Both the position numbers and the translations under genes were made by a program. Positions 44,546 through 55,979 of a stretch of 64,000 nt of DNA are shown one piece after another. The notes under the pieces are model-generated. The model saw only the letters and a program-made list of their open reading frames with translations. It was not told the DNA's origin and did no database searches. This DNA is from an uncultured Nitrosomonas sp. (lineage in GTDB: Bacteria; Pseudomonadota; Gammaproteobacteria; Burkholderiales; Nitrosomonadaceae), in contig CASDLT010000022.1 in the NCBI GenBank assembly GCA_949281375.1, forward strand, positions 62,001-126,000, read 5' to 3'. The first letter of the stretch is position 1. Each line of letters starts with the position of its first letter.

Positions 44546-46009
44546 TCAAATATGGAGAGCACGCTTGTCCACTCCAAGCGCGGCTTCATGAAATACTTCC
44601 GATAAGGACGGATGAGCATGAACGATACAGGCAATATCCTGGCTGCTGGCTGAAAATTTCATCGCCATTACCGCCTCCGAAATAAGCTCAGAAACATGAG
44701 GACCTATCATATGCACTCCAAGAACCCGATCGGATTTTTCATCCGCGAGCACTTTGATAAATCCGCTAGTTTCACCCATCGCACGCGCTCGCCCGTTGGC
44801 GATGAACGGAAATTGGCCTACCTTGTAAGCAATACCTGCAGCTTTCAGTTCCTGCTCGTTTTTCCCCACCCAGGCGATTTCAGGTGAAGTGTAGATCACC
44901 CATGGAATGACATTAAAATCGATTGCCTCACCTTCACTTGAATAACCTTTTTCGATATTTTCAATTCGTTCGGCCACGGCAACACCTTCTTCCGAAGCTT
45001 TGTGAGCCAGCATCGGGCCGCGAACCACATCCCCAACCGCGTACACATTTTTAAGATTCGTCCTGCAAAATTGATCGACCATGATAAATCCGCGCTCATC
45101 CACCAACAACTCATTGTCCTCAATACCGAGTCCCTGTGTATTGGGAACACGGCCGACCGCCACGATTAATTTGTCGACCTCCAAAATTTGCGGCTCATTA
45201 TTGGAATTATTGTAATCAACAATCACCGTCTGACCGGAAAGCTTTATCGAGTTGATCTTAATACCAGTATTGATTTGCAAACCCGTTTCCTTGGTAAAAA
45301 CACTTTTCGCTTCTTTGGCGATTTGCTCATCAGCAGCCATCAGAAAATCGGGCATGGCTTCCAGGATGGTAACTTCTGCCCCCAATCTGCGCCAAACACT
45401 CCCCATTTCAAGGCCGATAACCCCAGCGCCTATGACGCCCAGCCGTTTAGGAACTTCCGTCAATGCCAGAGCACCGGCATTATCCAGAACCCGATCATTG
45501 TCAATCGCCACAAATGGCAATGGCCGAGGCGTCGAACCGGTTGCCACGATCACATGCTTAGCCTGAATAATCTCTGATTGCTCGTCATGGGTGACCTTAA
45601 TCCGCCAAGCCGATTCCTCCCCTTCACGCTTCAATAATGTTCCTCTGCCATGCATTGATTTAACCTTATTTTTCTTAAAGAGAGACGCAATCCCCATCGT
45701 GAAGGTAGTAACGATTTTATCCTTGCGCGCTATCATGACGGGAACATCAACCGATACCTTCTCAGCACTGATGCCATGAGCAGATGCGTTATGCTGAATG
45801 TGATGAAAATTTTCCGATGATTCCAATAAAGCTTTGGAAGGGATACATCCCACATTCAAACAGGTACCTCCAAGACTGGGCTTACCCTTGCCGTTCTTCC
45901 ACTCATCGATGCACACTGCATTCAATCCCAGTTGTGCGCAACGGATTGCCGCCACATAACCTCCTGGCCCCGCACCAATGACAGCAACATCAAAAATTTC
46001 AGTCGTCAT
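44546..46009 (-). CDS. lpdA: Dihydrolipoyl dehydrogenase
   Basis: The 487-residue flavoprotein has GAGPGG FAD motif, the redox disulfide GGTCLNVGC (Cys50, Cys55), a second dinucleotide fold (VIGAGVIGLEMGSVW), and the C-terminal HAHPSLSEV His-Glu pair. It reoxidises dihydrolipoamide in 2-oxoacid dehydrogenases and the glycine cleavage system. No E1 or E2 genes are adjacent, so it may serve several complexes, including the GcvH protein encoded at 61519-61908. Confidence 0.95.
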   Translation of the reverse strand: MTTEIFDVAVIGAGPGGYVAAIRCAQLGLNAVCIDEWKNGKGKPSLGGTCLNVGCIPSKALLESSENFHHIQHNASAHGISAEKVSVDVPVMIARKDKIVTTFTMGIASLFKKNKVKSMHGRGTLLKREGEESAWRIKVTHDEQSEIIQAKHVIVATGSTPRPLPFVAIDNDRVLDNAGALALTEVPKRLGVIGAGVIGLEMGSVWRRLGAEVTILEAMPDFLMAADEQIAKEAKSVFTKETGLQINTGIKINSIKLSGQTVIVDYNNSNNEPQILEVDKLIVAVGRVPNTQGLGIEDNELLVDERGFIMVDQFCRTNLKNVYAVGDVVRGPMLAHKASEEGVAVAERIENIEKGYSSEGEAIDFNVIPWVIYTSPEIAWVGKNEQELKAAGIAYKVGQFPFIANGRARAMGETSGFIKVLADEKSDRVLGVHMIGPHVSELISEAVMAMKFSASSQDIACIVHAHPSLSEVFHEAALGVDKRALHI

Positions 46010-46093
46010 TTGAATCCTTTAAACCCTATAAAAATGTTTTGAAATAATCGTGTAATAAAACAAACAAGACAAGACTGATCGACAGCAATCGTT

Positions 46094-47152
46094 TTACTCC
46101 AGTGGCAATTCTTCACTTTCAAAACCGATCACGCTGATTTCTCTGATCGCTTCAACGTATTCACCATATTCTCGTAATTTCGTGAGTGAACCAAACATTC
46201 TTCGTGCATGCATTCGAGCAAGTCGCGCCAGACTCAGCGCCGACATTTCCCACTTCAATGCTGCCAGAATATTATCGACACCCTCAGAATTATTGCATAC
46301 CAGTATCATATCGCAGCCAGCGCTTAGAGCAGACTCAGCCCGCAAGCACATCGACGACAAATATTCGCCAGCGCCGCGCATGCTCAGGTCATCACTGAAA
46401 ACGCATCCTTCGAATCGCAGTTCGGTGCGTAGAATTCGCTGCAGCCACAACGCTGAGAAACCAGCAGGCTTCGAATCGACTTTTTCATATATGACATGCG
46501 CTGGCATAACTCCGGCCATTCCATATTCAATCATGCTCTGAAATGCAATTAAATCATTCGAAGCAATATCTGCAAATTCCCGCGTATCAACAGCGACTTC
46601 AAGGTGAGAATCAGCCCGAATGTAGCCATGCCCAGGGAAGTGCTTACCCACAGCGACCATGCCTCCTTTTTTAAGGCCGATCATCAAGTTATGCGCAAGG
46701 GATGCCACCACACACGGATCGGGATGGAATGCACGATCGCCAATCACGCTACTCTGTCCGTAATCGAGATCCAGAACAGGGGTAAAACTAAAGTCCACGC
46801 CGCAGGCATTCAATTCACCGGCCAGCACGAAACCGACTTGCTGGGTAAGATGACGGGCCCGAACAGGATGCCGATCCCAGATTTTTCCTAACTCACGCAT
46901 CGCAGGTAAAAGTGTGAAATCGCTTTTAAAACGCTGCACGCGCCCTCCTTCGTGATCCACAGCTATCAGCAAATGCGGTTTCCTTACGGCATGAATTTGC
47001 TGAGTCAATTCTGCCAATTGATAATGATTGGAATAATTGCGTGAAAACAGAATAACTCCGCCTGTCAGCGGATGTTGTAACCGCCCGATATCTTCATCAG
47101 TGAGTTGGGTGCCGGCGATATCGAGCATGACAGGACCCAGTGACATCATCAT
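46094..47152 (-). CDS. nagZ: Beta-N-acetylhexosaminidase NagZ
   Basis: The 352-residue glycoside hydrolase family 3 enzyme has [27 protein letters not shown] (with the Asp-His pair) and the nucleophile region SDDLSMRGA. It removes GlcNAc from anhydromuropeptides in cell-wall recycling. Three ATG codons in a row follow GGAG; the first (47152) overlaps the acpS stop and the third (47146) has better spacing. Confidence 0.93.
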   Translation of the reverse strand: MMMSLGPVMLDIAGTQLTDEDIGRLQHPLTGGVILFSRNYSNHYQLAELTQQIHAVRKPHLLIAVDHEGGRVQRFKSDFTLLPAMRELGKIWDRHPVRARHLTQQVGFVLAGELNACGVDFSFTPVLDLDYGQSSVIGDRAFHPDPCVVASLAHNLMIGLKKGGMVAVGKHFPGHGYIRADSHLEVAVDTREFADIASNDLIAFQSMIEYGMAGVMPAHVIYEKVDSKPAGFSALWLQRILRTELRFEGCVFSDDLSMRGAGEYLSSMCLRAESALSAGCDMILVCNNSEGVDNILAALKWEMSALSLARLARMHARRMFGSLTKLREYGEYVEAIREISVIGFESEELPLE

Positions 47153-47526
47153 TTCTCCAAAACAACGAAAGCACACACCATGTTAATCTCGTCACTGATT
47201 GAAAGATGATGCTGGGTGATGCCTTTATCGCTCATCAATTGATTGAGGGCAGGATGAAATTCAAAGTAGGGTTTTCCCAGGTTATCGTGATTAATCGACA
47301 TATAGCTTAAATTGACGGGATGACGCAACCCCGTTCCCATCGCTTTCGATAGAGCCTCCTTCGCTGCAAAACGACTGGCGAGAAACGATACCGGTTTACT
47401 GCTGGCATTATAATAAGGCCACTCATCGTCGGTCAGAATACGCCGTGCAAACCGCTCGCCAAATCGATCCAGAGATTGTGCAATTCGGGCTGACTCAACA
47501 ATATCAGCCCCAATTCCGAAAATCAT
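47149..47526 (-). CDS. acpS: Holo-[acyl-carrier-protein] synthase
   Basis: The 125-residue protein has the AcpS motifs GIGADIVE (catalytic Asp) and [11 protein letters not shown] (catalytic Glu). It adds phosphopantetheine to acyl carrier protein. Start overlaps the pdxJ stop and its end overlaps nagZ, so pdxJ-acpS-nagZ are coupled. Confidence 0.95.
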   Translation of the reverse strand: MIFGIGADIVESARIAQSLDRFGERFARRILTDDEWPYYNASSKPVSFLASRFAAKEALSKAMGTGLRHPVNLSYMSINHDNLGKPYFEFHPALNQLMSDKGITQHHLSISDEINMVCAFVVLEK

Positions 47527-48248
47527 GCACGCGCCTCGATCATCAACTGCTTCATTTCCGCTACAGCTTGCTTGAATCCAACAAAAATTGCTCGCGCAAC
47601 GATCGCATGTCCAATGTTTAGCTCGGATATTTCAGGGATGGCCGCAATGTCTTGTACATTTTCATAATGCAGACCATGACCTGCATTCACTTTGAGGCCG
47701 CACGCCAAGGCTATTTGTACCGCTTTGTGCACCGTATGGAATTGCTCCTTTTGCGCATTCAGCGTTACCGCGTCTGCATAAGTACCAGTGTGAATTTCTA
47801 TCGCCGGTGCGCCTGTTCTGGCTGCCGCTTCAATTTGCAGCGGATCAGCATTGATGAACAACGATACCCGTATACCTGCTTCTGCCAATTTTTGGCATAC
47901 CCGTGTAATCTGATCAAAGTGCCTGATCACATCGAGTCCTCCTTCAGTGGTCAATTCTTCACGCCGTTCGGGCACCAGACACATGTCTTCGGGTTTAATT
48001 CTCAATGCTATCGCAATCATTTCATCGGTAACCGCACTCTCTAAATTCATACGGGTAGTTAAACGCTCACGCAAGATTTCGACATCCCTGTCTTGAATAT
48101 GACGCCGATCTTCCCGTAAATGTAAAGTTATCGCATCGGCACCCGCAGATTCTGCAATCAATGCAGCCGTTATGGGATCGGGATAGACCGTGCCACGGGC
48201 TTGCCTAAGCGTTGCCACATGATCAATATTAACGCCCAATTCAATCAT
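47523..48248 (-). CDS. pdxJ: Pyridoxine 5'-phosphate synthase
   Basis: The 241-residue TIM-barrel protein has the typical start [17 protein letters not shown], then HLREDRRHI, and [14 protein letters not shown]. It condenses 3-amino-2-oxopropyl phosphate with deoxyxylulose phosphate to make vitamin B6. It lies 38 bp after era; recO, common at this position in related bacteria, is not here. Confidence 0.96.
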   Translation of the reverse strand: MIELGVNIDHVATLRQARGTVYPDPITAALIAESAGADAITLHLREDRRHIQDRDVEILRERLTTRMNLESAVTDEMIAIALRIKPEDMCLVPERREELTTEGGLDVIRHFDQITRVCQKLAEAGIRVSLFINADPLQIEAAARTGAPAIEIHTGTYADAVTLNAQKEQFHTVHKAVQIALACGLKVNAGHGLHYENVQDIAAIPEISELNIGHAIVARAIFVGFKQAVAEMKQLMIEARA

Positions 48249-48286
48249 GATCAGTGCTCCCAGAAAAATTCCGACTACTCTGTATG

Positions 48287-49180
48287 TTATTCATAACCCA
48301 AGTTTCTCAATGTTGCTTCATCGTCAGCCCAACCATTCTTAACCTTGACCCAAACCTCCAGATATACTTTTTCTCCAAACAAGAGTTCCATATCGATACG
48401 GGCCTGACTTGCGATCTGCTTTATTTTTTCACCTTTATTTCCAATGATAATTGCTTTCTGGTTAGGTTTTTCAACCAAGATTGTGGCATGTATTTTATGC
48501 AAACTGCCTTCCAGTTTGAAATGATCCACGACAACGGTGGTTGAGTATGGAATCTCATCGCCAATCAAGCGGAATAATTTTTCACGAATAAATTCTCCCG
48601 CGATAAATCGCTCACTGCGGTCGGTTATTTCATCTTTTTCAAATAATGGTTGATTGATGGGCAAATAAGTTCGGATGATATCCAGCAATTGAGTCAGCTG
48701 AATCTTTTTCTGAGCACTTACAGGGACGATGGCAGCAAATCGAAAAATATTTTCGAGTCTGCTCAAGAAGGGTAGCAACTGATTCTTGTCGGACAATTGA
48801 TCAATTTTATTGATCACCAAAATGACCGGAACATCGGCAGGAAGAATTTTCAACGCATCCGCATCGCGCTGATCAAACTGCATCGCTTCTATGACAAATA
48901 AAATAACATCGACATCAAGCACACTCTGAGCCACCACTCGATTCATCGCCGTATTCAGTCGATTGGTATACTGCTTTTGAAAGCCCGGGGTATCGACAAA
49001 AACATATTGCGTCTGATGATCGGTCAAAATGCCGTTGATTCTGAAACGCGTGGTTTGTGCTTTCCTTGAAGTGATACTGACTTTATGCTGTAGTAATTTA
49101 TTTAATAAAGTGGATTTACCCACATTCGGACGACCGATAATTGCAATATATCCCGTCCGAAAATCGGCATCAGTGGTCAT
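48287..49180 (-). CDS. era: GTPase Era
   Basis: The 297-residue GTPase has G1 [10 protein letters not shown]3 DTPGF, G4 NKID and a C-terminal KH domain with [11 protein letters not shown]. Era binds the 3' end of 16S rRNA and helps 30S maturation. It follows rnc by 54 bp, the usual order. Confidence 0.97.
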   Translation of the reverse strand: MTTDADFRTGYIAIIGRPNVGKSTLLNKLLQHKVSITSRKAQTTRFRINGILTDHQTQYVFVDTPGFQKQYTNRLNTAMNRVVAQSVLDVDVILFVIEAMQFDQRDADALKILPADVPVILVINKIDQLSDKNQLLPFLSRLENIFRFAAIVPVSAQKKIQLTQLLDIIRTYLPINQPLFEKDEITDRSERFIAGEFIREKLFRLIGDEIPYSTTVVVDHFKLEGSLHKIHATILVEKPNQKAIIIGNKGEKIKQIASQARIDMELLFGEKVYLEVWVKVKNGWADDEATLRNLGYE

Positions 49181-49234
49181 TCTGGTTGAGCATAACTGAG
49201 GTGCATCCGTAATTAAGCAGATTGAAATTCAAGA

Positions 49235-49927
49235 TCAATGATAAAAACAAACTTCCTGGTAGGCTAATTTTGCGGCTTCCTGCTCTGCGCTACGGCGGCT
49301 CGCCCCTTCGCCGACCGTTCGAATATTGCAGGTCGTTATCAGGCATTCTACAGTAAACCACTGTTTATGTGCTTTTCCCGCAGTAGTCACGACGCTGTAT
49401 TCCGGTAACGCTAATTTCTGGCCCTGCAGAAACTCTTGTAATAAAGTTTTGGGATCTTTACCTTGTTCGTTCAGGTCAATCTCTTCGATCATAGGAGTAT
49501 AGAGTGATTGCACGACTGCTTCTGCTTGAGAAAAACCACTATCCAAATAAATCGCCCCCAGCACCGCCTCGAAAGCATCCGCCAATATGGATGAACGATG
49601 ACTGCCGCCGCTTTTCAATTCCCCCTCTCCAAGTCGAAGGATTTTATCCATTTGCAAAGTGAGTGCAATATCCGACAGAGCCTGTTGATTGACGAACCGG
49701 GCTCGAAGTCGCGATAAATGTCCTTCCGGAGCATCGGGAAATGCATGAAATACTAATCCGGCAATTGCACAGTTAAGCACCGCATCACCCAGAAATTCCA
49801 GACGTTCATTATTTCTTCCACTATGACTTCTGTGAGTCAATGCTTCTTGTAATAACTCTGGTCGTCCAAAAATGTAACCCAATCGTTTACAAAACGCATC
49901 CAATAAAACTTTACGATTGCTGTGCAT
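49235..49927 (-). CDS. rnc: Ribonuclease III
   Basis: The 230-residue enzyme has the signature [13 protein letters not shown] (about 36-48), the acidic site [13 protein letters not shown] and a C-terminal dsRNA-binding domain. It cleaves double-stranded RNA, including rRNA precursors. ATG 49927 is chosen: it lies 22 bp after the DUF4845 stop and gives the standard length; an ATG 17 codons earlier overlaps that gene. Confidence 0.95.
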   Translation of the reverse strand: MHSNRKVLLDAFCKRLGYIFGRPELLQEALTHRSHSGRNNERLEFLGDAVLNCAIAGLVFHAFPDAPEGHLSRLRARFVNQQALSDIALTLQMDKILRLGEGELKSGGSHRSSILADAFEAVLGAIYLDSGFSQAEAVVQSLYTPMIEEIDLNEQGKDPKTLLQEFLQGQKLALPEYSVVTTAGKAHKQWFTVECLITTCNIRTVGEGASRRSAEQEAAKLAYQEVCFYH

Positions 49928-49949
49928 TTCTATTACAACCCAAACATTC

Positions 49950-50312
49950 TTAAGGCTTGCTCTTAGCCTCGAAATCAATCAGCAACGACAAGTTAGCAAT
50001 CAAGGGAATTTTGGAAGTATATTTTGCGGTCAGATTAACTCTGTCATTATTTTTATTGATGATAATATCCTGGCCATTGACTGATTTAATATTGTCAATT
50101 TGCGCATATTTACTGAATGACGTTCGGATTTGATTGACACTCAGTTTTCCAGAATTGACATCGCTGACAATCGCCGTCAAATTTTTCTCAATGACTGAAT
50201 GCTCCAGATAAGCCGGCACCAGCTTCATGCTAAAAATTGCGATTACGGTTATGGCAGTTGCCCATACCAACAAGCTGGACAGGCTCAAACCCTGTTGTTT
50301 GCGAACGATCAT
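49950..50312 (-). CDS. DUF4845 family protein
   Basis: The 120-residue protein has one N-terminal membrane segment after [12 protein letters not shown], resembling a type IV pilin-like or minor-pilin start, and a small periplasmic part with [15 protein letters not shown] and the family pattern. Members are usually found between lepB and rnc, as here. The function is unknown. Confidence 0.85.
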   Translation of the reverse strand: MIVRKQQGLSLSSLLVWATAITVIAIFSMKLVPAYLEHSVIEKNLTAIVSDVNSGKLSVNQIRTSFSKYAQIDNIKSVNGQDIIINKNNDRVNLTAKYTSKIPLIANLSLLIDFEAKSKP

Positions 50313-50342
50313 GAGAAACTCCCTCGAGAAAAACGTGATCTG

Positions 50343-51146
50343 TCATTTGATGGCCAATCCGATGCGGCTGAAATCTCCAAAATTCCACCAAATCATAAAT
50401 GCCTTGCCAACAATATTCTGTTCTGGAACAAACCCCCAATACCGGCTGTCACTGCTACTATCACGATTGTCTCCCAATGTGAAATAACTTCCGGGAGGCA
50501 CTTCGCAGGTAAAGCCCGTACGCCGGTATTTGCAATTCTCGCGAAACTCAAACTGCCTCACATTGGAGAATTGAATGCCTTTAGTATCTTGATTGATAAG
50601 GACTGAATGACTTTCTTCCGCCAGGTATTCCGAAAAACGATCAGCGTAGATATAACCGAAGCCGGTTTCCACATACTTATAATCGCCTTCGTAATCTGTC
50701 CTAATAGTCTCTCCATTGATAATCAGTTGTTTATTATGATAAGTAACGGTATCACCCGGCAGTCCGACTACGCGCTTGATATAATCGATGGAAGGATCTT
50801 CGGGGTATCGAAACACTAATACATCACCACGTTTCGGTTTATTGATATCAATTATTTTTTTATTGATCACCGGCAGCCTAATCCCGTAGGTATATTTGTT
50901 CACAAGAATAAAATCGCCAATTAATAGCGTTGGTATCATTGAACCCGATGGAATTTTGAATGGCTCCATGACAAATGAACGTAGGGTGAATACTATCAAT
51001 ATGATTGGAAAGAAACTTTTCGGATATTCAATCCACCACGGTTCATTCTCTACAGCGCTCCGCTTTTTTTTCCAAAGCAGAGAATCCAATAACCAAATAC
51101 AACCCGTAATGACTAATAAAATAAACAGAATCAGCGGAAAGTTCAT
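50343..51146 (-). CDS. lepB: Signal peptidase I
   Basis: The 267-residue protein has two N-terminal membrane segments and the catalytic pair: Ser69 in PSGSMIPTL and Lys124 in DYIKRVVGLPGD, with GDNRDSSSDSRYWGFVP near the end. It removes signal peptides from secreted proteins at the inner membrane. It follows lepA, the usual order. Confidence 0.96.
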   Translation of the reverse strand: MNFPLILFILLVITGCIWLLDSLLWKKKRSAVENEPWWIEYPKSFFPIILIVFTLRSFVMEPFKIPSGSMIPTLLIGDFILVNKYTYGIRLPVINKKIIDINKPKRGDVLVFRYPEDPSIDYIKRVVGLPGDTVTYHNKQLIINGETIRTDYEGDYKYVETGFGYIYADRFSEYLAEESHSVLINQDTKGIQFSNVRQFEFRENCKYRRTGFTCEVPPGSYFTLGDNRDSSSDSRYWGFVPEQNIVGKAFMIWWNFGDFSRIGLAIK

Positions 51147-51243
51147 AGATTTCCTTTCGAAAATCCAACAGGGGTGCTAACTGGAGAATTGTTGCAACTA
51201 TGGCGCTTGTTCTTCGTTACAAAAATTTTATTTTTACTGATCA

Positions 51244-53037
51244 TTATTTATTATCAACTTGCAATATTGCTAAAAAAGCTTCTTGTGGAATTTCAACGTT
51301 ACCCACTCGTTTCATCCTCTTTTTACCTGCTTTTTGTTTTTCCAGCAACTTTCGTTTACGTGTAATGTCTCCACCGTAACATTTTGCCAACACATTTTTA
51401 CGTAATGCCTTCACTGTCTCACGAGCGATGATGTGTGCCCCGATGGCAGCTTGCACCGCGATATCAAACATTTGACGGGGAATCAATTGGCGCATTTTTT
51501 GCACGAGTTCTCGGCCACGGTATTGACTGCTACTTCTATGGACAATCAACGATAGCGCATCAACCTTGTCGCCATTGATCAGGATATCCAATTTAACCAA
51601 ATCCGATGCACGAAATTCCTTGAATTCATAATCCAACGACGCGTAGCCTCGGCTGGTCGATTTCAGGCGATCAAAAAAATCCATCACAACTTCGTTCAAC
51701 GGCATCTCATAGGTCAGCATGACTTGTTTACCCATGTATTGCATATTGACCTGATTGCCGCGTTTATTGACACATAAGGTGATTACTGCCCCTACATATT
51801 CTTCCGGCACCAGAATGGTTGACGTTATGATAGGCTCACGAATCTCGTCAATTTTAGAGAGATCAGGTATTTTCGACGGATTCTCTATTTCAATCAGTTT
51901 GCCATCGCGCATAAGAATTTGATAAATCACTGTCGGTGCAGTGGTAATCAAATCCATATCGTATTCTCTTTCTAACCGCTCCTGAACAATATCCATGTGC
52001 AGAAGCCCAAGAAAACCGCAACGAAAACCAAAACCTAGCGCCTGCGATACTTCCGGTTCAAAATGTAAGGATGAATCGTTCAACTTTAATTTCTCTAGTG
52101 CCGAGCGTAGGGCATCATATTGATTCGATTCAACCGGATACAACCCGGCGAACACTTGAGGCTTTATTTCCTTAAAACCCTGGAGAGGTTGATCCGCGGG
52201 TTGACTTGCAGAAGTTACCGTATCCCCAACTTTCGCTGCGTTCAATTCTTTGATGCCGGAGATGATGAAGCCAACTTCTCCGGCGCTGAGTGAGTCCTGA
52301 TACACCGACTTCGGTACGAAAACACCGACCTGCTCACATAACTGCACAGCCTTACTGGCCATCAATAATATCTTGTCACCAGGCTTTAAAGTGCCATCCA
52401 TCACCCTGACCAATATCACGACACCGACATAATTATCAAACCATGAATCGATAATCAGTGCTTTCAGCGGCTTATTGGGATCTCCTTGGGGAGCCGGAAT
52501 TCTGGCGATCAGTGCTTCCAATACGTCAATCACACCCTCGCCCGTTTTCGCACTCACACGAACCGCATCTTGCGCGTCGATACCGATCACCTCCTCGATA
52601 TTGGTGATGACGCGCGCTGGATCAGCCGCGGGCAAATCAATTTTATTCAACACCGGGATTACTTCAACGCCTTGCTCGATCGCAGTGTAACAGTTAGCAA
52701 CGGTCTGGGCTTCGACACCTTGCGAGGCATCCACTACCAGCAATGCTCCTTCGCAAGCGGCCAGTGAACGCGAAACCTCATAGGAAAAATCGACGTGTCC
52801 CGGCGTGTCAATCAAATTCAGCAGATAAGTTTCACCATTCTTAGCCTTGTATCGCAAAGCAGCAGTCTGTGCTTTGATGGTGATCCCTCGTTCACGCTCC
52901 AGATCCATCGAATCGAGCACCTGCTCTTCCATTTCGCGATCGGATAATCCTCCGCATAAATGAATAATACGATCGGCTAGCGTTGATTTGCCATGATCAA
53001 TATGAGCAATAATGGAAAAGTTTCGAATGCGCTGCAT
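51244..53037 (-). CDS. lepA: Elongation factor 4
   Basis: The 597-residue translational GTPase has [27 protein letters not shown] and the LepA-specific C-terminal domain ending [14 protein letters not shown]. It acts on stalled or misplaced ribosomes, and affects initiation. ATG 53037 is preferred over the TTG one codon upstream. Confidence 0.97.
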   Translation of the reverse strand: MQRIRNFSIIAHIDHGKSTLADRIIHLCGGLSDREMEEQVLDSMDLERERGITIKAQTAALRYKAKNGETYLLNLIDTPGHVDFSYEVSRSLAACEGALLVVDASQGVEAQTVANCYTAIEQGVEVIPVLNKIDLPAADPARVITNIEEVIGIDAQDAVRVSAKTGEGVIDVLEALIARIPAPQGDPNKPLKALIIDSWFDNYVGVVILVRVMDGTLKPGDKILLMASKAVQLCEQVGVFVPKSVYQDSLSAGEVGFIISGIKELNAAKVGDTVTSASQPADQPLQGFKEIKPQVFAGLYPVESNQYDALRSALEKLKLNDSSLHFEPEVSQALGFGFRCGFLGLLHMDIVQERLEREYDMDLITTAPTVIYQILMRDGKLIEIENPSKIPDLSKIDEIREPIITSTILVPEEYVGAVITLCVNKRGNQVNMQYMGKQVMLTYEMPLNEVVMDFFDRLKSTSRGYASLDYEFKEFRASDLVKLDILINGDKVDALSLIVHRSSSQYRGRELVQKMRQLIPRQMFDIAVQAAIGAHIIARETVKALRKNVLAKCYGGDITRKRKLLEKQKAGKKRMKRVGNVEIPQEAFLAILQVDNK

Positions 53038-53144
53038 CAAAATATACTCAGCAAATTGCCTTACTTATAAAAGAAAACAATCGCAAAATTCAATCACTGA
53101 ATTGCAAACTCAAGATTGAAAGGGTCATTTAAGGAGGCAGCATT

Positions 53145-53429
53145 CTAACGAAATTTACCAAGATAATCATCTAAAGCTGTCATATTCAGAAAATAATGGC
53201 AGATTTCTTGATGATCTTCGGCAGACACTAATACAGGAATTTTCTCCCCATAGCGGGCGATCAATTCCTTATCTGAATCAATATCAATTACTTGTAAGTC
53301 AAAAGAAACGTGCTGTTGTAAGGTATGCAAGGCATGCATCATATCCTGACAAAGATGGCATTCTTCTCGACCAAAAACTATTAATTGAGGTTTCACGGAA
53401 CAAATAACTCGGTTATTTTTTTTCTTCAT
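53145..53429 (-). CDS. Glutaredoxin-like protein (DUF836)
   Basis: The 94-residue protein has a thioredoxin-fold start QLIVFGREECHLCQDMMHAL with CHLC as the redox pair and the DIDSDKELIARYGEKIPVL segment typical of the small glutaredoxin-like DUF836 family. It may act in disulfide exchange. The start overlaps the degP end by 17 bp, and it precedes lepA. Confidence 0.85.
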   Translation of the reverse strand: MKKKNNRVICSVKPQLIVFGREECHLCQDMMHALHTLQQHVSFDLQVIDIDSDKELIARYGEKIPVLVSAEDHQEICHYFLNMTALDDYLGKFR

Positions 53430-54873
53430 CAGAGAGTTTCATCGTAATGAAGGTAGTGATCTCTCCTCTTTTAACCAGCAATGCAATGTTCTTACCACTT
53501 TTTGCACTATCAATCAGCTCATTGAATTGTTTTACACTTTTCACATCCTTACTATTTAGACCGAGAATGATGTCGCCAATGCGTATCCCTGAGCGGCCAG
53601 CGATACCCGGTTGCATGTCTTCCACCAACAGGCCATTGGTGATTTCAAGTTGTTTTTTCTGTTCCGCAGTAATTTCACTTAACACCAATCCCAGTCGATT
53701 AGAAGTTTCTGATTTTTTATTCTGCTTGAGTCGACGGCGCTCTGCACCATCGTCTTTGGAAGACTCACCCACTTTTATTTCAAGTGTTTTGAAAGAATCA
53801 TCGCGCCATAGGTATACGGGCACGGTTGACCCAGGTTTGGTATTCCCAACGATACGCGGCAAATCAGCCGAAACGGCAACATCTTTTTCATCAAATTTCA
53901 GAATGATATCTCGCGCTTTGATGCCGGCCTTATCTGCAGGTCCTCCTTTCTCTACAGTTACCACCAAGGCACCATTATTTTCAGACAAACCAAATGATTC
54001 AGCCAGTTCTTTGGTAACCTCCTGAATCATCACTCCGATTCTTCCACGATTGACCTTGCCATTGACCTTCAATTGGTCAGCAATTTCGGTAGCGACATTG
54101 ATCGGGATGGCAAATGACAACCCCATAAACCCACCAGTCCGGCTATAGATTTGCGAATTGATTCCTACCACCTCACCTTTCATATTGAATAACGGACCTC
54201 CCGAATTGCCCGGATTAATCGCCACATCGGTTTGGATAAAAGGAACATAATTTTCCTGTGCAAGTGAACGGCCTTTGGCGCTCACGATGCCGGCCGTTAC
54301 ACTATGTTCAAAACCAAAAGGTGAACCGATGGCCACGACCCATTCACCAACCCTGAGGTTGTCTGGATTTCCTTGCGCAACAATGGGCAGTTCCGTTGCA
54401 TTGATCTTGATCAATGCAATATCGGTCTTCCGATCGGTCCCAATCACTTCGGCTGTAAACTCGCGTTTATCATTGAGTTTTACCGTAATCTCATCGGCGG
54501 TTTCCACTACATGCGCATTCGTCAGAATATATCCATCGGAACTAATGATAAAACCAGAGCCTAATGAACGAGGTTCTGATTTTCTCGGCGCAGGAAAAGG
54601 CTGCATATGTTTCTTGAAGAACTCATAAAAAGGCGAATTTTCAGGAATGCCGGGTAATTCAGGAATCTGACCATTCATTGCATTTGAGGTCTGTATTGCA
54701 CTGATGTTGACCACCGCCGCGCTATGTTTATCGACAAGCCCTGTAAAATCAGGAAGCTCTTTCACTTGTGCGAATACGATAGGCGATGATAAAAATAGGG
54801 AAATCATCATCACTTGCAAAACATTTTTTATTTTAGACATCAGGCCAGTATTTACAATGAAGAGGTTATTCAT
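53413..54873 (-). CDS. DegP/MucD-type periplasmic serine protease
   Basis: The 486-residue protease has a signal peptide (MMISLFLSSPIVFAQ), a trypsin-like domain with His121 (TNAHVV), Asp151 (KTDIAL) and Ser224 (GNSGGPLF), and two PDZ domains (about 275-365 and 385-480). It degrades or refolds damaged envelope proteins. Placement after rseB suggests sigma-E control as in the mucABCD/algU order. Start may instead be the ATG 11 codons later. Confidence 0.93.
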   Translation of the reverse strand: MNNLFIVNTGLMSKIKNVLQVMMISLFLSSPIVFAQVKELPDFTGLVDKHSAAVVNISAIQTSNAMNGQIPELPGIPENSPFYEFFKKHMQPFPAPRKSEPRSLGSGFIISSDGYILTNAHVVETADEITVKLNDKREFTAEVIGTDRKTDIALIKINATELPIVAQGNPDNLRVGEWVVAIGSPFGFEHSVTAGIVSAKGRSLAQENYVPFIQTDVAINPGNSGGPLFNMKGEVVGINSQIYSRTGGFMGLSFAIPINVATEIADQLKVNGKVNRGRIGVMIQEVTKELAESFGLSENNGALVVTVEKGGPADKAGIKARDIILKFDEKDVAVSADLPRIVGNTKPGSTVPVYLWRDDSFKTLEIKVGESSKDDGAERRRLKQNKKSETSNRLGLVLSEITAEQKKQLEITNGLLVEDMQPGIAGRSGIRIGDIILGLNSKDVKSVKQFNELIDSAKSGKNIALLVKRGEITTFITMKLSDEEKK

Positions 54874-54992
54874 AATTAATCAAATAGGAAAAAAATCTTA
54901 TAGATATGAGGAGTACATGACCTGAGATTCGATTTTCATCAATAAAAAATCAGAAGTATCGGCTTTAATGTGCAATTTGCGTGATGGAGTTT

Positions 54993-55979
54993 TTAATCGT
55001 GCTTGACCACGGAATCACCAATCAACTTAATGGTTTCAACAGGAACTTCCCCTACAGTTGTAATCTTATGATCATCCAGTGTTCGAACATAGATATTGAT
55101 GGCTCCGCGATTGGTAAAAAATCCCGGTGCAGGAGGAGGCGCATCTTTCTTTAGCGATTCAATAAAAATGGAAACGGTTGCAAGTCCATCTGACAATGCA
55201 AGATGATCCACCAATGGTGATTTCTCGGTCAGATTTCGTCTCATTTCAATCAATTTCTTAAATCCTGCAGGTAATTTATTGATTTTCCACCTCATCTCCC
55301 CTTCTTTCAAGAAAGAAGTTACCAAATCGGTAACATGCCATTCTCTCGTTAAAAGAGATCGTTCCAGCTTGAACGATTCCGGAGGAATTTCTTTATCAAT
55401 TTCTATCTGTACAAATGAAAATTGTTCGATGATATCGTTTCCATCCAATACTGCAACTTTGAGCAACAGACCAGTCTCAGTATCTATCCAAAACTGATGG
55501 CCGTAGCGCAGATCATCTCTTGGCGTCAGCAGTAAAACCTGACATTCACGTTCAGTTACACGTTCACGCTTAACTTCTTTGACATAATAATTGTCATCAA
55601 TACCTTCAGATGATTGCGGAAGAAGATTAGGAAAAAATTTACGGAACCAGCGCTTCTCCGTATACATCTTCTTGCTCTCAGGAAGATAACACTTCATTTC
55701 ATCGTTATTACGAAATACGATACGAGGAGCACCGTCCAGCACTTCTATTTTTTCACGCTCGCCGGCATCATCCGCTTTATGGATGATGCGGGTGGTTTCA
55801 ATGTAGTCGTCGGCAAAATATACGAATGTACCGGCATAATCATGCTGACGCGGCGCCTCCGCCATTCTTTTTAACCATTCAAGCGCAGTACTGGATGAAG
55901 TAGGCAGATCGCGTGCATACGCGGCTTGAAAACAAACCACAAATAAAAAAAAAAGTGCGATTATTTTATGACTATTCAT
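54993..55979 (-). CDS. rseB: Sigma-E regulatory protein RseB/MucB
   Basis: The 328-residue periplasmic protein has a signal peptide (ALFFLFVVCFQAAYA) and the MucB/RseB pattern ALEWLKRMAEAPRQHDYAGTFVY, quoted as RMAEAPRQHDYAGTFVY. RseB senses mislocalised lipids or lipopolysaccharide and protects RseA from cleavage. Its ATG overlaps the rseA stop (ATGA). Confidence 0.93.
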   Translation of the reverse strand: MNSHKIIALFFLFVVCFQAAYARDLPTSSSTALEWLKRMAEAPRQHDYAGTFVYFADDYIETTRIIHKADDAGEREKIEVLDGAPRIVFRNNDEMKCYLPESKKMYTEKRWFRKFFPNLLPQSSEGIDDNYYVKEVKRERVTERECQVLLLTPRDDLRYGHQFWIDTETGLLLKVAVLDGNDIIEQFSFVQIEIDKEIPPESFKLERSLLTREWHVTDLVTSFLKEGEMRWKINKLPAGFKKLIEMRRNLTEKSPLVDHLALSDGLATVSIFIESLKKDAPPPAPGFFTNRGAINIYVRTLDDHKITTVGEVPVETIKLIGDSVVKHD

